Below are positions 22,911-33,268 of a stretch of 64,000 nt of DNA, piece by piece. Every line of letters begins with the position of its first letter. Position 1 is the stretch's first letter. The notes beneath the pieces are model-generated. The model did no database searches, was not told where the DNA came from, and saw only the letters and a program-made list of their open reading frames with translations. The position numbers and the translations under genes were made by a program. This DNA is from Polydactylus sextarius (Eukaryota > Chordata > Actinopteri > Polynemidae): contig CM028911.1 of assembly GCA_016801845.1 (NCBI GenBank), forward strand, positions 9,532,885 to 9,596,884, given 5' to 3'.

Positions 22911-23951
22911 TAAGGTGAAGGAAGCCTTCTCTGTCAGTTTAGTGTTCTTTGTTGTTTTTCCTTTGTGCTGTTGTCTCTCCTCCCCTCTGTGCCCTTTGCT
23001 GGCCCAGTGAACTCTGTGTGCACTTTGACCCCTCAGTGACTACTGCTCAGGCATTTTGGTCTTTACTTTTATATGGAACCTGTCCCTCACGTCTTGCCCA
23101 ACCATGAAGCAGTTGTTTGACCTTTTATTCATCCACCTAGTGTCATACCCCCCTCAGGTCATAGAGTTTTACAACTCACAGAAATGAGTTAAACTTGGGG
23201 AGCGGTCAGCCAGAGTTCTTCAGGACAGGAAGCTCTGACCACATGTGACCACAGCTGAGTGCCACGGTTTAAGATTTTCTATCGATCATCAAAGGTACTG
23301 ATGATGAGGGACTGAATAAATATTTATTACAACACATTTGTGCTATTATCTTTTTTTTTTTACTAATTATAAAAGATAAAAATAAATTGGTTTTATATTT
23401 TGTAGCATTATACTTTATAGGCTGCTTAACTAAAAGCTCCCATAAAAACACCATAGTGTTAACTATGAAGAAAATATTCACTCAGTCTAATAAAGTCATT
23501 GCATGAAACAGTACAGTGTTCATTAAAATTGGGTGTGCATTCATTAAACCCTACAGCATATTCCCCAGTGTCTGAATACAGTATACAGCGAACAAGAGGA
23601 ACATGTCATGTTCTGGCAGTTTTGAATAATGGCCTATTTATGGACTATTAGCTAGATCTGAACAGACTTAATGTCATTGAAAGTCACAGAAATGAGATAC
23701 AGTATATTTTGCTTGCTATGGAAACATATAAACCAATGACGTATTTCTTTGAAATATTTAATGTCTTTATTCGAGCCAGTATACACGGTGAATATAATTT
23801 TCCATAATCACACTCCATTATGTTTTGTTTCACTGGCCGTGTGTTTCTTTCTGTGTAATATGTGCATCTCCGCATGTGTTTTGGTGCATTCATGCATGTG
23901 TACATGCGCACGCACAGATTTGTGCTTACAGCGTGCGGGTTTGTTATAAAA
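22911..23951. other. Non-coding stretch
   Basis: Contains a T11 run near 23350 and A/T-rich texture at 23340-23420. No coding region or repeat family is recognised. Confidence 0.5.
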
Positions 23952-23982
23952 AGTGTGTGTATATGTATGTGTATGTGTGTGT
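23952..23982. repeat. Short imperfect GT/AT repeat
   Basis: About 31 bp of alternating AGTGTGTGTATATGTATG-type sequence. It is too short and imperfect to be called a clean microsatellite. Confidence 0.85.
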
Positions 23983-24119
23983 CCCACTGTGTGTTTCTGG
24001 GATTAGTGGTCCTTAAATGACAGTGTTTGATCAATGGTGTCAGACTCTGCCCTTGGTTCGTTTGCTTTTTGCTCATCATTACTAACATGGGTTGAAATAT
24101 CTGGGTAACAAAAATTGAT

Positions 24120-24890
24120 ATAATGACGGAGGGTTCCTTATTATCTTCAAGCTACATCAGATTGGCAAACTTCTGAGGGAAAGCAAAATGTCTGGGAAAT
24201 ATTACGAGTCATTTATCAAGTCCCTCTCATTAGCATATTGCCTACAGAAGCACTTGCTGAAATCTAAATAAAAGTGGCCGATTGGGAGTTGGTTCCATTT
24301 TTCTTTTAGCTGAAAAAGCCTCTCTTGGAAACCTTTGCGACTTTGACTTTACTGTGACCTCCCACTATTGACAGTGCAAACGACATCACTTAAAAGCCAA
24401 AGATCCTGGTGTCACTGCAGGTGATGAGCAGAAAATATTACATTCAGGTGGCTAATAGAATGATTTCTACTATGTCGGTCATGGTGCTTCAGCCCCGGCT
24501 GACGCTGATGTGCCCATGTGTGATTTGTTGAGTACATTTATGATCAGTCGTGAATGTCCTTAGTGGTACAACAATAGTGGCAGAGCTATATTAATTAGGA
24601 GGTGACTGCATACTCCATTTTTCCTTGTCACATTAAGCTTGGTCCCAGGTGTACTCTGACAGAGAGGGAGAGGTTCTGGAGTCCAGATGAGGTGCACCCA
24701 GCCCTGCATCCAGCAAACCGAAATAATGAGTTTCCTTCCCCCTTAAGCCACTGTATGTACCATGATATACAACTCGCAATTAAGCATGGCTTGGTGATCC
24801 AGTGATTAATGTCTCTTGTGGCGGTTGTGAAGGGACTGAGACTTAGTCTGAGACTGGGGGACTGGCCGGGACTCCATGTTTATATTCCTA
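24120..24890. promoter_or_regulatory. Candidate regulatory block
   Basis: Repeat-free sequence with retained CpGs (ATAATGACGGAGGG near 24120 and CCCGGCTGACGCTG near 24494). TAAT-containing words such as TATTAATTAGGAGG lie near 24590, and GATTAATG lies near 24802. No coding frame is recognised. It may be several separate elements, and conservation would have to be measured. Confidence 0.25.
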
Positions 24891-24901
24891 TCATGGTTGC
24901 A

Positions 24902-24904
24902 CCC

Positions 24905-24936
<32 letters not shown>

Positions 24937-25007
24937 TTCCCTCTTTTCCTCTCTACCTCCCCCTCCCCTCTCTCTGCCTCTCTCTCACACTCACTTGCGC
25001 TCCTTCT
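24902..25007 (+). repeat. (CT)n polypyrimidine domain
   Basis: About 105 bp of C/T with very few purines, purest at 24902-24937. It ends in a CACACTCAC patch and a second pyrimidine stretch that leads to the CAG at 25032. Confidence 0.92.
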
Positions 25008-25032
25008 CCCTCTTAACCATTCTCCATTACAG

Positions 25033-25111
25033 GGAAGATGGAGAGGACCATTTGCAATTCAGTAACCTTTATGACAGTGCACTCTTTAATCAGAGGCCCC
25101 TATTTCCTTTG
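25033..25111 (+). other. Open segment after a good acceptor
   Basis: CATTCTCCATTACAG ends at 25032. The following frame (REDGEDHLQFSNLYDSALF and a few more residues) stays open to a TAG just after 25111. No good donor follows, so it would have to be a last coding exon, and no polyadenylation signal is close. The block also contains CATTTGCAATTCAG and CTTTAATCAGAGG words and may simply be a non-coding element. Confidence 0.12.
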
Positions 25112-25120
25112 TAGAGTAAC

Positions 25121-25168
25121 ACACACACACACTCACATACACTCAGCAGACACACTCGCACACACACC
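25121..25168. repeat. Imperfect (CA)n repeat
   Basis: CA-rich 48 bp interrupted by CTCAC, CAGCAG and CGCA. This is a degraded microsatellite. Confidence 0.9.
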
Positions 25169-25917
25169 AAGAGGGGTGTAGAGGCCCATGAAATACCCAG
25201 GCTGGGTGAGGCGGTGAAAGTGACGTATCTGATTTACAGTACCCTGCTGCTGTTTCATTTGTTGTTGTTGAAGGCTTTTAATTTTTATGGCAGGACGGCG
25301 CTAAGTAAATTGTGTCTTGTTTAAAAGAGAAGGCTTGTTTTTAAGAGGGGAGTAGGGAGAGGTACTGAACAATCAGACTATTCTACTCAGACTATTCCCT
25401 TGTTAAGATGGTGCCATCTTCCATGAAATATGGCACATCTATGCAGTCCCTTTCTATTCTAGTGTACCATTAACCAGTGTATTGTTAAATGTCTATTACA
25501 TCTTGCACAGTGACACAGTGAACTAGCCTAAAGCTGGTTATGTAAGAATATTTTTGCTTCTAGATATATATAGTCTTCGTTGGCCCTCAGGCTTGTAGAC
25601 TTTGTAAAGAGGTCATTTGCATACTTGTATGCACCTATGTTTTAAAGTTCTTTATTGCTTTCTTCAATGTCAGCATGTGCTTTTTTAATTAAACTTGCAT
25701 CTAAATTGTAAGTCAGAATAATAACAATATGAATATTGCGCCTCACTAGCTAGAGAGGATTGGAATGGTATGGTAAGCTGTTCCAGCCTTAAATGGCGAA
25801 TAGTGTTTGCGGCCACTTTGCTGGTCCTGTTTAGTGATGAAGGCTTTTGATTTGCTTTATCCTCCAGAGCCCCATTCAGCTGAATGAGCGACACTCATCC
25901 TGCAGAGCACAAGGGCG
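25169..25917. other. Non-coding stretch
   Basis: Contains TTTTTATGGCAGGACGGCG near 25282, a CpG-retaining patch with a HOX/CDX-like core that could be regulatory. An octamer ATTTGCAT lies at 25615-25622. No gene is seen. Confidence 0.45.
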
Positions 25918-26095
25918 ATTCGCTTTTTCTCTCTCTTTCTTCCCCCCTCCTACTTCCACTTTCTCTCCCCCTCTTTACTGGATCATTTCCCTTCACACCC
26001 AGAAAGGCTTTGTAGTGGCAACATCATTCTCCTAGCCTGGCTTTTTCTCTCCCTTCACTTTTGTCCCCCCCCTCACCTCCCCCCACCTCTTTCAC
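25918..26095 (+). repeat. Pyrimidine-rich domain in two blocks
   Basis: Blocks at about 25924-25977 and 26041-26095 are nearly all C and T, including C8 near 26066, separated by mixed sequence. They belong to the series of plus-strand pyrimidine tracts in this window. Confidence 0.8.
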
Positions 26096-26480
26096 TCGAA
26101 CTTTCATAAGCTCAGTAAAGCATGGCCTTCAGTTCCCTTGTTCTAGTGTTTTCACTTAAGATCAGGAGTGATGAGCAAAAGGTTTCTGGCTCAATCCTTG
26201 AGCAAAGGCCCAGCGTGACAGGGATTATTATTTATTTGTCATCTTGGATGTAATAAGCTGTAGGTACAGACTGGAGAGCTGGTGATTTATTGCTCTGTCG
26301 AGCGCCAGTAGCAGTCCGGCCGCTGGGGCGTGCAGGATGAATACCGGCCTGTCACTCCCGTCCATCCGTCTCCTCGCGCCTGCCGCCCTCACAACACCGC
26401 CCCATTTCATGCCAGAATACATAAACAATCTTTCATTACTCCTAAGCCTTTTTTCATATTTGCTCTTCACAGGACACAAA
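26096..26480. promoter_or_regulatory. Weak candidate regulatory block
   Basis: CpG-retaining segment (GTCGAGCGCCAGTAGC, TCCGGCCGCTGGGGCGTG and CTCCTCGCGCCTGCCG between 26290 and 26385), adjacent to GGGATTATTATTTATTTG near 26220. CpG density here is the highest I noticed in the window, but the patch is only about 100 bp, well short of a CpG island. No TATA box or start-site motif is obvious. Confidence 0.28.
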
Positions 26481-27200
26481 GTTTGAATTTATTCACAGAT
26501 TTTTGCCTTTTTTTCTCTCTTTATCTCCCTCCCTCTGTTAAAAATTAGGTGTTAGTCTTTGTTTTTCCACATACAGGGATTTTTCTGAATGTATAGTCTT
26601 TAACAGTTAAGAAATCCCACGCCCATGCAGTTTTTCCCCTCCTCCTCCGGTTTCATTGTCGTTTCCGATCCTTTTGGCCATGACTTCATTTTTCTTCTCA
26701 AAACCGCTTATGAGAAGAACAGCTGAACACACCCACTTCCACTTCAACTTTTTAGAATGGATTATTCTAAGTCCGGAAGATTGTTGAGCCAGGGGTGATC
26801 GGACATGAATATGTTGGTGTGCTGTCAGCACCACGTCCTTCCAGTGCATTAGTGTCAGTCTCCATGCCACACTAAAGCATGAAATGAGTGATGAAATATC
26901 AAATCCCCTAACTTCAACCCCCCTGTTACCCTGTCCTATAGAGCAGAAGACGTGATATTGACCCCCAGTCCATTTAGACAGGAATTTAATATTTTTCAGC
27001 TAAACCAATCACGCATGGTTAGTGCTCAGTGTAATCCAATCACATTCTATCATAAATGCCCCTCTTGTGAGGCTATTCGCAGACCTGATAAACTGGTGGA
27101 AATCAAGACGTTGAAAAACATGGCCTTAATAGATTGTCTTGGCTGCCTTAGAGGAGCTTGTCCCACTCCTTTCTGTCAATACACATTTTCATTTCTCCAG
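26481..27200. other. Non-coding stretch
   Basis: No gene is seen. The segment 26960-27180 is repeat-free with evenly spaced AT and GC words and could be part of a regulatory block. Confidence 0.45.
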
Positions 27201-27460
27201 CCCTAACTGCTCTCTCCAGGCACAGATTGGCTAAAGTAGAGCTGACTTTGTAAATAGGACTCTCATTTATTAGGGCCTTTATCTGCAAGCTGGACAGGGA
27301 GAGGCATCATAGAGGATGCTCAGCCCACATCACCCAGACAGAGGAAGAAAGATAATTATGAAGCATTTATTTTGGTGGCCTGATTAATAGTAGGGCCTGT
27401 TTTCATTGCCTGTAAAGCTATGAGTATGATGGCTTTGCTTTATATGTTTTCTGAAAGACT
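27201..27460. promoter_or_regulatory. Candidate conserved non-coding element
   Basis: Repeat-free, with GATAATTATGAAGC near 27350, ATTTATTTTGG and CTGATTAATAGTAGG near 27380, and CTCATTTATTAGGGCC near 27262. The homeodomain and GATA-type words suggest an enhancer. This is inferred from composition. Confidence 0.3.
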
Positions 27461-27523
27461 CTGGACAAAGTGTTTACAATGACATTGCATTCAGATGCAG
27501 CATGTTACAGCCAAAGGGAGGGA

Positions 27524-27626
27524 GTGTGTGTCTGTCTGTGTGTCTGTGTATATGTCTGTGTGTGTGTCTGTGTATATGTCTGTGTGTGTGTGTGTGTGTG
27601 TCTGTCTGTCTGTGTGTGTGTCTGTG
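27524..27626. repeat. GT/TCTG/TATA complex microsatellite
   Basis: 103 bp of GT with TCTG and TATATG interruptions. A unit of the type TGTCTGTGTATATG occurs twice in tandem (about 27541-27582), so it is a higher-order repeat rather than a simple GT run. Confidence 0.95.
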
Positions 27627-27714
27627 GTGGGCCAACGCTGTTAACGGTGAATAGTGAACATTTGTTAGAGGACATAGGTGGTGATGCCTCACATAGGCAG
27701 TGAACTGAGAATAC

Positions 27715-27839
27715 TCATTTGGTCTCTGAATAAAGCCTTGACAGCCACCATTTATATTTGGCTCGTTGTATGCTGTCCAGCCGATTAATAACAGTTTATT
27801 GCTGTCTAATTAGTGTCGGCTGATTGGAAACTGCATCAG

Positions 27840-27840
<1 letters not shown>
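27715..27840. promoter_or_regulatory. Candidate conserved non-coding element between two microsatellites
   Basis: A compact repeat-free 125 bp containing ACCATTTATATTTGG, CAGCCGATTAATAACAG near 27778, GTCTAATTAGTGTCGG near 27804 and CTGATTGG. TAAT cores recur with retained CpGs, and the block sits between two unstable GT repeats. It resembles vertebrate developmental enhancers, but that is judgement from appearance. Confidence 0.4.
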
Positions 27841-27841
<1 letters not shown>

Positions 27842-27898
<57 letters not shown>

Positions 27899-27902
27899 AG
27901 AG
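27842..27902. repeat. (GT)21 followed by (AG)n
   Basis: A GT run at 27842-27883 passes directly into an AG run ending at 27902. The junction puts a Z-DNA-prone tract next to a triplex-prone purine tract. Confidence 0.97.
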
Positions 27903-29280
27903 TGTCTTGCTTTGTTTTAGCATATGCAGCGCTAGGAGGCAAATTCACAAAGGCTAAAATCAGCAGAATTGGTAGGTTGTGAAACTAAGTAATTTTCTCT
28001 GCAGTAAAAAGGGTGTGTATGTGTTTAATGCATGAAACACAAATCTGAATCTTCCAACCATCAGTAATATTTACTTCTGTCTGACTTTTTTATTTCCATT
28101 ATGTTATTCTGTTTTGCAGACACATCCAGTGTCATGTCTACATTTGATATATTTCCTTATGTGAATGTTACTAGTAATCTCACCATGAACTTGTTTTGTA
28201 ATTTCCCTTTGATCAGCGATTATAGCATCATCAGCATCGCCACGTTCAGCCTTTGAAGATGCACACTCTCAAGGTTGATCATTTCTGCCCGTGCTTGGTT
28301 TGTGATGCTGCTGTTTCCATTAACAGTAACAACTTGTTCAACAACATTAGGCTTAGATGTTTGTATGAATTACAACCACACGTACTGACTTTGCTATATA
28401 GCTAGTATATATCCAGCCAACCTTTACTGTGTCCAGAGTCTGGTGTATTTCCATACACTTAAAAAAAATCAGTGGTTAAATGTTATTTATTATTTCATTT
28501 GCCATTCAAGAGCACTACAGTTAAATATTAGTTAAATATATTATCATGGTTGAAGATAAACTCTAGGATGAGAGTGTGGACCGATCCAAACTTGCTGATT
28601 TTGGAAAAAGAAGTGCATAACATAGAGCAGTCAGTAATTACAATTACACATCAGCATATGATTATGAAAAAAAAGTTATTGTCTTTCAATTTAAGATTTC
28701 TTATGCGTATCCTAAAAGTTTAATTCAATATGCATTTGGACCTGACAGTGTTTTAGTAATGTTTGCCTGCTCAGGTCCAAAATTTTCTGCCATTTATCAT
28801 GTCTCTGTGGAAATTTTATATTTAAAAAAAGAAAACAAACCCTGCACTTCATGCACATGTCAGGAAACCACTGTACTGTGTAAGTGAGGAATTCAACTCC
28901 GTATTCACATGCATTCAATATTACAGGACTTGGATTTGGGCAAAGAAAAAAAACATCACCATGTTCCTGTTTCTCATCAAAATGCAATGAGTTCTTCTTC
29001 TTCTCTGTTAAACTTTTCTGTTGCTGTTGGTGCTGATGGAGAGTTAGCAACCTCATTTGCGTCTCAGCTAAGACTGAGTGGTTGGGTCAGTGAGGCCACA
29101 CAACACTGCTTGGACTCCAAACCACCACTGACGTGCAGCTGATCAAGCCTTAATTAAGGAGACATTTTCTCCATGTGATTTCTATTGATGCACAGAAAAG
29201 AAAGAAAAACAAGAAAACAAATGTAGCCATGTTTCTACCAGACTATAGGACATTTGAGTATACAAGACCTTTTCAGCCTC
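27903..29280. other. Non-coding stretch
   Basis: A good acceptor-like sequence (TTATTCTGTTTTGCAG) ends at 28119. One following frame stays open for about 44 codons but has no donor. The remainder is AT-rich, and no gene is called. Confidence 0.45.
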
Positions 29281-29496
29281 GTATAGCTGTTAGTAGTCTC
29301 TCTCTGACTATATCCACCTCTGATTCTGCTGTTAGAATATCACTTATTTTCCAGTTTTCTCATATTTTCTTGGCTTTTGCCTCTTGCGTTTTCTGCTTTC
29401 ATACTTTTCTTCTTGTTTATCCTCTCCACCCCCCTTCTTAAGTTCTCCTTTTTTAAGTCTCCTGCTACTTGTCGTCCCCCTCTGTCACTCATTCAG
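29281..29496 (+). repeat. Pyrimidine-rich domain
   Basis: About 200 bp biased to T and C, ending in CTCATTCAG at 29496. It forms the acceptor of the exon-like segment that follows. Confidence 0.65.
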
Positions 29497-29554
29497 CTCT
29501 CGCCTCTATCCAGCTCCTCTTTGCCAGCTGCCTGTCTTGGCTGTCTGAGCGGAG
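29497..29554 (+). other. Exon-like segment, 58 nt, with consensus donor
   Basis: Acceptor CTGTCACTCATTCAG ends at 29496. An alternative acceptor, CTCTATCCAG, ends at 29513. The donor GCGGAG|GTGAGT at 29554/29555 is a consensus match. Two of three frames are open (one reads LASIQLLFASCLSWLSER). I do not recognise a peptide. The segment lies within a pyrimidine-rich domain, which lowers the weight of the acceptor. Confidence 0.15.
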
Positions 29555-30163
29555 GTGAGTGGTCTAGGTAGGGTGGGGCACAGCATTAGTGTTTCTGCTT
29601 GCCTGTGCAATAGAAGACGACGCACGTCAGGGCCTCTGTCAGCAGATCAGCACCGATGCAGATGGGAGGTGAAAAGCTCCCTGGTGACGAGACTTGGAGG
29701 CAGTGGCTGATGGTGGAGGCAGGTGCTGCCCTCCTCTCCTTCCTCCCCTGTCCCCTCCAAATCAGTTTCTTGCTTTATTGCGTATACCCTTCTTTCAAAC
29801 TCTCTCTCTTTCTCCCTCTCTTTTCCCCTCCTTGCACGCTCTCCTTTGTTATTGCAGCAGTAAGGATGGAGTGGGCTCTGACAAAGTGCTGGGATTGATA
29901 GATGGACAGAGCTGGAGACTGGATGAGAGGATGGATGAGGGCAGTGGAGGGAGTTTAACACAGGCAAACACAGAGAGACAGAGAGGAACGACCTGTTCGG
30001 CTATGCAGCCACTCACAGCCCCATAGCAATTTAGCCCTCCACTAACCCAGTGCCACTCGACTCTCAGTCTCGCTACCAGTTCACTCACAGTGCATATGAG
30101 TGACTGTGACAACATGCAGAGGCTAAAGGGATCTAGTGACCACAATGTATATCTATATCTATC
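29555..30163. other. Non-coding, GC-balanced stretch with a pyrimidine tract
   Basis: GC content is higher than average, with CpGs at 29618-29630 (GACGACGCACGTC). A CT tract lies at about 29741-29855 and ends in GTTATTGCAG; stop codons follow at once. A GA-rich part lies at 29900-29990. Overlapping open frames of about 110 codons on both strands are low complexity. Confidence 0.5.
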
Positions 30164-30193
30164 TATGTGTGTGTGTGTGTGCATGTATGTATG

Positions 30194-30233
<40 letters not shown>

Positions 30234-30293
30234 TATGTATGTGTATATATATGTATGTGTGTGTATGTGTGTATGTATGTATATATATATATA

Positions 30294-30327
<34 letters not shown>
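30164..30327. repeat. 164-bp unbroken purine/pyrimidine alternation (GT/ATGT/AT mosaic)
   Basis: Every base from 30164 to 30327 alternates purine and pyrimidine. Blocks of GT, ATGT and AT interleave, ending in a 22-bp AT run. It is preceded by ATCT repeats at 30149-30166. It is the longest such stretch in the window. Mosaic structure shows repeated slippage and point-mutation rounds. Confidence 0.97.
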
Positions 30328-30719
30328 ACTAACTTGATTACTTCATGTATTGTTTCTGAAAACACTACTGATAAATTTCCCTTTTTATTCCAAACATACC
30401 ACATGTATAATTTAATTGCGCTAGAATATAGATTTTAGATATTTGTACTTCAGTTTTTATTATTGAGTAACACTAGCTAAAATTTGAATTGGCTTTCCAT
30501 GCCCCAAGACTCACCCAAATCTCACAGAAGTAGTGTGTACTAGTGGTGTGCAGGAGGTTTCAGCCATTTTTCACAGCCCCTGCATACCTAACCAGCCCTG
30601 GAGGATATAGATGGGAGAGAGGTTCTAGTAACTGTGTTCTTATTACAAAAGCCTTCCTCTGCATCCTGGGTGGGGGTAACCTGTGTCTGTGCATCCGTGC
30701 GTGTGTGCATGTGTCCTCT
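30328..30719. other. Non-coding stretch
   Basis: AT-rich after the repeat, then mixed. No gene or repeat family is recognised. Confidence 0.5.
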
Positions 30720-30930
30720 CATTACGCCCCTACCTGCTCTGCATTACTTGTCAGTGGTGTTGGAGCACTGCGCTCAGATTAAGACTAATGCCGATGGCCC
30801 CAGGAACTGCGATTAGAATCACACTCATTACTCAGCGCCCGGTGACGGAAGCAATCTAAAGCCCTCGTCTTTACAGTACAAGAGGCAGGGCAAGCCCCCA
30901 CTGTCAACGGAGGGGAGACACTACCCTCTG
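30720..30930. promoter_or_regulatory. Weak candidate regulatory block
   Basis: CpG-retaining, repeat-free sequence (ACTGCGCTCAG, TGCCGATGGCC, CAGCGCCCGGTGACGG and CCCTCGTC). It contains CAGATTAAGACTAATGCC near 30775. No TATA box or exon is evident. The density of CpG suggests constraint or an unmethylated element. Confidence 0.25.
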
Positions 30931-32172
30931 CACACACACGTGTATGAACACGCATCAACACACAGTAATAGAACTGCTCTGTTCCCTCTTCTGTCCTCCA
31001 AGGACACCTGAAGGCCAGGCCCTCAGTGACTTAATTGACTGACTCTCTTTCCTCATAGCTTTAAATTAATTTAATCTGTGAAGAAAAGAGAGTGGGGCAT
31101 AATACTTCAGTTTGTATGATGCTTCAGTGTCTAAAAAAAAAATAAATCCAGAAGCCCTTTGCTTGTAGATCTGTCTGGGAGATGTGACATACAGGAGAGA
31201 GTACGATAATGTTGACTAAGGGGAAGTGTGTGCATGTGAGAGGTGCTTTCACACTACCACAGACCCTGACAAAGATTAGACGGTCAATATGTGTCAGTCG
31301 CATGTCATTGAGACTGATTAAGTGTGCTCTCTGTGCATGTGTGAGTGTGTGTTTACAACTCTGTGTGAAAAGTCTTGTTGCCTATACATGGCCACATGTG
31401 TGTGAGCTTTGAGAACATGTGGATGTGCCTGCACAAGTCTGTACATGCTGCTCTTTGTTCCTGCACGTGTGCATGTGTGATTATGTGTTTGTGACTCACC
31501 TCCCTAGTAAGGTTACAGCTGCTTTCAGTCCCTGTGTGACAGTTGTCCAGAAGAATGCCAGTCGTGGCCAGCTCTAGGGTGGCTGTCACTCAATAATGAA
31601 TGATAGACCCATCAATTAGCACCTGCCACCATGGCAACTCTATCATAGTAATGACACCCCTGCTCAGACAGAAGAGAGGGGAGTGTTTCATCCTTGTTCC
31701 TGCCAAGAAGGTGGAAAATCTACTGTATATTACGTTGACATATTATGTATATTACGTTTGTTCTTGTGAAGTCATGAGGTAATTATTATTATTTTGCCAT
31801 TTACATAGATTTAGTCTTTTTTTTTTAGTCAGTCATTAGTCAGTTAGTCATTGCATGTTTATTATATTCTTTAATTATTTAAATCTATATTTTAATATTA
31901 AAGGATAAAAGGTAATAAAAGAGAGAAATGATCTGAGATCTAAGTTTTGTTTAGATCTAAGTCTAAGAGAATATCAGAATATTATAAGTAACATTGTTAA
32001 CACTGTGCTACATGAGAGAGAAATACAAAACGGTAACAATGAACTTTAAAAATATACATTTTACAAGTGCATATATTTATGTGAGGCACCTGTTAATTAT
32101 TCTGAGTGTGTTAGAACAACTAGCACTTTATTGATGTATTTTTAACCATCTCATAGCAGATATTTTCTGGAC
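30931..32172. other. Non-coding stretch
   Basis: TTTAAATTAATTTAATC near 31060 is a TAAT-rich patch. The segment 31780-32060 is extremely AT-rich. Short GT-rich words recur at 31330-31490 but do not form a clean repeat. No gene is seen. Confidence 0.5.
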
Positions 32173-32230
32173 CTAAGTGGCTAATGTTAGAGCTAAGTGG
32201 CTAATGTTAGAGCTATTTGGCTAACATAAG
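32173..32230. repeat. 20-bp tandem repeat, about 2.9 copies
   Basis: The unit CTAAGTGGCTAATGTTAGAG occurs at 32173-32192 and again identically at 32193-32212. A diverged third copy (CTATTTGGCTAACATAAG) follows to 32230. Two identical adjacent copies imply a recent duplication. Confidence 0.92.
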
Positions 32231-32821
32231 GCTGTGCACATGTTTCCATAAGCTTTGTCTGAGGTCGATGAACAATAGCTGAATGTTTTTTCTGAGCATG
32301 TCACATTTGAATAGGGCAAAGAGTCCTTTACAGTCTCAAATTGATCCCACACTATATTTCCTGCTTAACATATGTAATTACTATCTAATAACTGCAGGCA
32401 TCAGGAAGGTCTGATTATCAGCACTTCCTGTGGAGTCAGATTTTTTTTGTCTCTCCTGAGACCAACTGATCGATCAAAATGTGGTTGTCAAAGACTCTAC
32501 TCATTAACTTATGTTTGTTAAAATGTAAGTTAAGAGCCCTTCATCCATATAGATCTACTATTTACATTTGTTTTCTAGATGTTACAGCCTCAAAACTTCT
32601 TCTGGTTTCTTCCCTCCGCAGATAAACCACAATGAGACAGAAATGAAATAGAAGAAAATGAAACGTGCACGGCATTGATTGTGTAATATATCATAAAGGC
32701 CATCTTTAATAAGTCACATGATTATGTACTGGTGTCCTTGGTTGAGTATATAATCAAATCTTCAATAACCTGAATTAATGTTGACCTAAAGCATCTAAAT
32801 ATTTTATAGGGTTAATAAGCA

Positions 32822-32823
<2 letters not shown>
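32231..32823. other. Non-coding stretch
   Basis: A good acceptor-like sequence (TTTCTTCCCTCCGCAG) ends at 32621 without a downstream donor. No gene is recognised. Confidence 0.5.
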
Positions 32824-32917
<94 letters not shown>

Positions 32918-32936
32918 GTATATGTATATATGTATA
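32824..32936. repeat. (AT)n tract, 113 bp
   Basis: Pure AT up to about 32910, then TATATG variants, unbroken alternation to 32936. Long AT runs of this kind are cruciform-forming and replication-stalling. The true length in the genome may differ from the assembly. Confidence 0.97.
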
Positions 32937-33236
32937 GTTTCATGATTATTGCTGCGATTGTCAGTTTTTAGTGTAAACACTCCATCCCTGAATTAATATT
33001 GACTAAGATGTAAGTGAGTAATATGAGGTGTGTGTGCTCAGTTAGAAACCCTCATAAACTGGTGAGAATATTTAAAAGCTCCTCAGAGTAATGGAGGTGC
33101 TTTAGGAGGAGATAATGCTACAAGAGAGCAAGCAGACGTCGTGCCATTATGAGCTTATTTAATGTTTTCCGCTAACGCAACGGTGGTGAATTGACTCATT
33201 ACATGCTGTGAGCCAGATTTTTGTAAATATACAGTT
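32937..33236. promoter_or_regulatory. Weak candidate regulatory block
   Basis: Repeat-free sequence between the AT tract and a CT repeat, with CTGAATTAATATTGAC near 32988, TTATGAGCTTATTTAATG near 33147 and CpGs in GACGTCGTGCC near 33135. The call rests on composition only. Confidence 0.2.

Positions 33237-33262
<26 letters not shown>
33237..33262 (+). repeat. (TC)13 repeat
   Basis: A pure CT run followed by TGTCTCCC. A short tract with triplex potential. Confidence 0.95.

Positions 33263-33268
<6 letters not shown>

Noticed and set aside
31490..31510. Consensus donor on the minus strand (GGGAG|GTGAGT)
   Set aside because: No pyrimidine tract or acceptor lies upstream on that strand, so it is an isolated pseudo-donor.
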